64,000 bases of DNA from Egerieousia sp036659275 (GTDB taxonomy: Bacteria; Bacteroidota; Bacteroidia; Bacteroidales; UBA932), in contig JAVXCW010000003.1 in the NCBI GenBank assembly GCA_036659275.1, forward strand, positions 1-64,000. The letters are read 5' to 3'. Below, one piece after another: positions 60,962 to 64,000 of this stretch; positions within the stretch are counted from its first letter, which is position 1, and every line of letters begins with the position of its first letter. The notes below the pieces were generated by a model that saw only the letters and a list, made by a program, of their open reading frames with translations, did no database searches and was not told the DNA's origin. A program made the position numbers and the translations under genes.

Positions 60962-62431
60962 TTATTGTGCGTGTATTTGATTTAGCTTATGTATAAAATA
61001 GTTTAGAATACGATAGTATAGTTCGTCACCTAATACTGCATCCTCTATACCGTGGTCTATACTTGGATTATCATTTATCTCAATTACTATAGCTTTACCG
61101 TTTACAACTTTAAGATCTACTCCATATAATCCTTTTCCTATTAAGGCCGCTGCTTTTATTGCTGTTTCCCTTACTTTTGCAGGGACTTGATAGATAGGAA
61201 TTGTATCCCATGCCCCGCATATGTTTTTTCCAGAATCTGCGTGGTTATAAATTTGCCAGTGTCCTTTTGCCATGTAGTATTTGCATGCAAATAGTGGCTC
61301 TCCATCTAATATTCCTACTCTCCAATCAAAGTCGGTTGGGGTAAATTCTTGTGCTAACAATACGGCAGATTCTTTAAAAAGAATATCTAACGCATTTTGA
61401 AGCTCTTGTTCGTTTGAAATTTTATACATTCCAATGGAAAATGAACCATCGGGAATTTTAAGAATAAACGGGGTCCCTAATTTTTCGCTAATATCATTAA
61501 ATGTATTTGTATTGCTTCTAAATAGAAGTTGTGATGTTGGTGCCGGAATTTTTTCTTTTTCAAATAGCTCACTTAGATATACTTTATTTGTACACCTTAT
61601 TATAGATTCGGGATCATCAATTACAGCCATATCATTTACTGCGGCAAGCTGTGATAAGTGAAAAGTATAGTGATTAAGCGATGTTGTAGTTCTTATAAAT
61701 AATGCGTCAAATTCCATAAGGCGAGTTGCATCTTCTTCCGTTATTAGCTCTGCATGAATATTCATCCTTTTTGCTACTTCAAGAAATTTATTGAGAGCTT
61801 GTTTGTTGCTTGGTGGAAATTCTTCGATTGGATCGTAGAGAATTGCAATATTATAGCGAGATGGTTTTGAAGTACGTGGCGAGCGCCAAACTTTTTTATT
61901 AAAGTTGTCAAGTGCATTTGCAAAATAATCTTGCTCTTGGTCGCTTAGTTGTTGTAATGTTAGAGGTTGTACTGTTTCTATTTGGTTCCTACAGTTGGTG
62001 TTAAATCCAACTTTTAATAATGGACAGGGATAATTATCAAAAATAAAACGGGCTATTTTTTCTAATCCTTTTTCTTTGCATCTTCCAAAGTAGATATTAA
62101 GATACCAAATGTCATCTGTAATATTATTTTTTTGAATCCACTGGTAGCAAATTTTCTGAAGAGCTCCATTCATGCGAATGCCTGTTCCGCTTTCAAGTTT
62201 ATTAAGAGTTTCTACTCCTGGGAGAACTCGGTGTCCTCTGGCTTGTGCTAGGAGTGAACAATAGTATCCTTCTGAATTATAACCATAATTGTCGGCTAAG
62301 TTTAATACCAATTTTGGCCCTTTAGCAATGTAATTGTGATCTAGGTAATCAGAGACTGTAAGTGTACTCTCTGTTTCACAATATGGTTTCCAGTCATTTA
62401 GACTGTTTAATAGTATGAAAACGCTGTTCAT
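60962..62431 (-). CDS. RimK-like ATP-grasp ligase with RLAN domain
   Basis: The 489-residue protein has an N-terminal RLAN-like domain (about 1-150: KGPKLVLNLADNYGYNSEGYY) that precedes RimK-type ATP-grasp modules in a distinct family, a middle region (about 185-290) and an ATP-grasp domain (about 295-480: TPFILKIPDGSFSIGMYKI, GLYGVDLKVVNGKAIVIEIN). The final EINDNP supplies the metal-binding residues. RimK relatives add amino acids such as glutamate to carboxyl groups or peptides; the substrate of this family is unknown. It is linked to the GNAT gene downstream and the permease upstream. Confidence 0.9.
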   Translation of the reverse strand: MNSVFILLNSLNDWKPYCETESTLTVSDYLDHNYIAKGPKLVLNLADNYGYNSEGYYCSLLAQARGHRVLPGVETLNKLESGTGIRMNGALQKICYQWIQKNNITDDIWYLNIYFGRCKEKGLEKIARFIFDNYPCPLLKVGFNTNCRNQIETVQPLTLQQLSDQEQDYFANALDNFNKKVWRSPRTSKPSRYNIAILYDPIEEFPPSNKQALNKFLEVAKRMNIHAELITEEDATRLMEFDALFIRTTTSLNHYTFHLSQLAAVNDMAVIDDPESIIRCTNKVYLSELFEKEKIPAPTSQLLFRSNTNTFNDISEKLGTPFILKIPDGSFSIGMYKISNEQELQNALDILFKESAVLLAQEFTPTDFDWRVGILDGEPLFACKYYMAKGHWQIYNHADSGKNICGAWDTIPIYQVPAKVRETAIKAAALIGKGLYGVDLKVVNGKAIVIEINDNPSIDHGIEDAVLGDELYYRILNYFIHKLNQIHAQ

Positions 62432-62457
62432 GATCTATGTAAAATATAAATTGTTTT

Positions 62458-63609
62458 TTAAATTATTTGAAAAAACCAGCATAAAATACCAACCACAAGT
62501 CCAACAATTACATTAACCAATTTGGCTTTAAAAAAGTAGGACTTACTCTGAGCAAGGAGCGGAAGGGTAGTGTGGCCATCTTGAACTATTGAGTTTACCA
62601 ATAATACATAAAACGGAAGAATCCCTTGTGCGTAGAGTGTGATAAATACCAAGTGCGGTCCCGATTCGGGGATTATACCTATTGCTATTGCAAGAAGAAC
62701 TACAACCAGCATATTGTTACTTATCCAATGATTTATATCTAAATACTGCATCCCTATTTGGCATATTAGAAGCGTTCCAAATGTCCATAGAAATATTGAT
62801 AGTAAATGTTTCTTTATAACGTGAGCCCATAAGTGCTCTTTTATAAAATGTTCTTTGGCAGTAGCTGTAAAGAACAAAGTTATAATACTTATTATCGCAA
62901 AAATAATATTTATCCAGCGTTCATTAAGAAGATTAAGCCCAAGCCCGGGTTGGTGTGCGCAAGCTTGGGTATGTATGTGCCCAACTTCCTCTGCTTGGTG
63001 GTGGTGTCCACATTCTAATATTCCAAATATTACAGCCGAAATAAATAGAGCTATCCCTAAAAGAATAATAATCCGCTCTTTAGAAGGATGCAGCATAGCG
63101 CGGTACGAGTTTGCCTTAAATATAGACGGAATGTTATTATCGGGTCCCGATAGATTATTATCATTATGCCCGGTGTGAGTATGAATTTCAAATTTATCGG
63201 GACACAACTCTTTTTGTGGCTTTTTAAAAAAAACATAATCTATAAGGATTCCAACGGTTACTGATATTAAAAAAAGGATACCAAATAATAGAAGTGCCTT
63301 TTGAGGAATCATTGCAAGAATTATAAACGCCTCATCGCCAGACGAGCTAATCATCATGGCAATAAGTGCTCCAAAACTTATAAGATTATGTGTAAAAAGT
63401 GAAACACATGCAAAACCTCCTATACATCCCGGTATTAAACCAAATAGCGAGCCTAAGATAATTTGCCGTAATTTAGAACCCTGAAGTTTTAAAAACCATT
63501 TTCCATGAGATTGAATATTAAAATATTCAATCATAAGCATCATAATAAGTACTAGTCCGGTAATTAATATACTATTACGCAGGGTATCAATAAAAATATC
63601 TAAATTCAT
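62458..63609 (-). CDS. Putative 10-TM heavy-metal/manganese exporter-like permease
   Basis: A 383-residue polytopic protein with about nine or ten membrane segments, resembling the DUF2899/ArsP_2 group of putative exporters. Two loops are rich in histidine: HTHTGHNDNN (about residues 142-151) and CGHHHQAEEVGHIHTQACAH (about 203-222), which would suit metal binding. LFGLIPGCIGGFACVSLF and AIGIIPESGPHLVFI form inverted-repeat-like GxxPxxG motifs. It is six bases after meaB and 26 before the ATP-grasp gene. The transported substrate is not known. Confidence 0.82.
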   Translation of the reverse strand: MNLDIFIDTLRNSILITGLVLIMMLMIEYFNIQSHGKWFLKLQGSKLRQIILGSLFGLIPGCIGGFACVSLFTHNLISFGALIAMMISSSGDEAFIILAMIPQKALLLFGILFLISVTVGILIDYVFFKKPQKELCPDKFEIHTHTGHNDNNLSGPDNNIPSIFKANSYRAMLHPSKERIIILLGIALFISAVIFGILECGHHHQAEEVGHIHTQACAHQPGLGLNLLNERWINIIFAIISIITLFFTATAKEHFIKEHLWAHVIKKHLLSIFLWTFGTLLICQIGMQYLDINHWISNNMLVVVLLAIAIGIIPESGPHLVFITLYAQGILPFYVLLVNSIVQDGHTTLPLLAQSKSYFFKAKLVNVIVGLVVGILCWFFQII

Positions 63610-63615
63610 TAAGAA

Positions 63616-64000
63616 TTATTTTTCATTTATTTTTCGGTACATTTTTAACAGTTCTCCGGCAGCCATAAATGATTCAATTTTACCGTTAAGCACTGCTTGT
63701 TCATATTTATGCAATTCACCTATTATAATAGGATTCTCATAAAAATTATTTCGCAAAGTTTCGTTTATACTCTCATACATCCAATACTGAGCCTGTTCGC
63801 AACGTTTATGTTCATAGTATCCGTTACCTTTTACCAAACTAAAATATTCTTCTATTTTCTGTAAAATTTCAGGAAGCCCTTCTTTTGTTACGGCAGAGGA
63901 TGTAACAGCACTTGGAATCCATGTGGAATCTGTAGGAGGAAATAAATGGAGAGCATTTGAATACAGTGCTTTTGCCATAGTTGCTTTATCTATATTTGCT
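63616..64000 (-). CDS. meaB: MeaB-like GTPase for methylmalonyl-CoA mutase, C-terminal part
   Basis: Only the last 127 residues or so are in the window; the frame runs open through the edge, and the internal Met at 63978 is not the start. The sequence ALHLFPPTDSTWIPSAVTSSA followed by GLPEI matches the C-terminus of the ArgK/MeaB GTPase that protects and reloads adenosylcobalamin in methylmalonyl-CoA mutase. A propionate/succinate pathway is implied. It heads or precedes the permease/ATP-grasp/GNAT run. Confidence 0.88.
   Translation of the reverse strand, partial: ANIDKATMAKALYSNALHLFPPTDSTWIPSAVTSSAVTKEGLPEILQKIEEYFSLVKGNGYYEHKRCEQAQYWMYESINETLRNNFYENPIIIGELHKYEQAVLNGKIESFMAAGELLKMYRKINEK

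Overview
The window is a gene-dense, AT-rich (about one third G+C by eye) chromosomal segment from a member of the Bacteroidota, most likely order Bacteroidales. The signs are a complete Bat (Bacteroides aerotolerance) operon, a Bacteroidota-type LptD, a Rho with a long low-complexity N-terminal insertion, a CarboxypepD-regulatory/TonB-type outer-membrane barrel, and promoters of the Bacteroidota form TTTG-N19/20-TAnnTTTG without regular Shine-Dalgarno sites. I see no phage, insertion sequence, CRISPR array or rRNA operon. There is one tRNA (Leu, anticodon UAG). No gene-free stretch exceeds 300 bases; the longest is the roughly 250 bases upstream of dnaA.

Layout. 0.1-11.5 kb: truA, diverging from moxR / DUF58 / membrane protein / batA / batB-batC fusion / batD / batE, a tiny lipoprotein and a secreted phosphoesterase with a PQQ-type propeller. 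11.5-15.4 kb (minus): ATPase, Sir2 deacylase, ubiX and a short-chain fatty acid permease. 15.5-23 kb (plus): rplU-rpmA, serS-ruvC, an outer-membrane barrel and an S9 peptidase. 23-31 kb (minus): mqnE, a PASTA protein, rluD; then rpmH; then queD-polA-ECF sigma-rsmG. 31.2-34.4 kb (plus): an aminotransferase, tpiA-prmA, tRNA-Leu. 34.5-48.2 kb (minus): rsfS-ftsH-cdsA-psd-histidine kinase, then tig, then clpP-clpX-M20 peptidase-pyrF-5'-nucleotidase. 48.2-55 kb: birA (plus) and dnaA-pepD-rpe, mlaD, amidase (minus). 55-60.5 kb (plus): lptD, ridA, rho. 60.5-64 kb (minus): meaB (cut by the window edge), a metal-exporter-like permease, an RLAN/RimK ATP-grasp ligase and a GNAT acetyltransferase.

Themes. 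Envelope homeostasis is prominent (Bat complex, LptD, MCE/MlaD, amidase, cdsA-psd, FtsH). Protein quality control is clustered as tig, clpP, clpX and ftsH. MqnE points to menaquinone made by the futalosine route. Most genes are housekeeping; the least understood parts are the GNAT/ATP-grasp pair, the phosphoesterase-propeller with its small lipoprotein, the Sir2/fatty-acid-permease/ATPase cluster, and an orphan cytoplasmic PAS histidine kinase between psd and tig. Several starts were moved inward from the longest reading frame (clpP, tpiA, ridA, rsfS, batE), mainly from promoter position or family N-termini.
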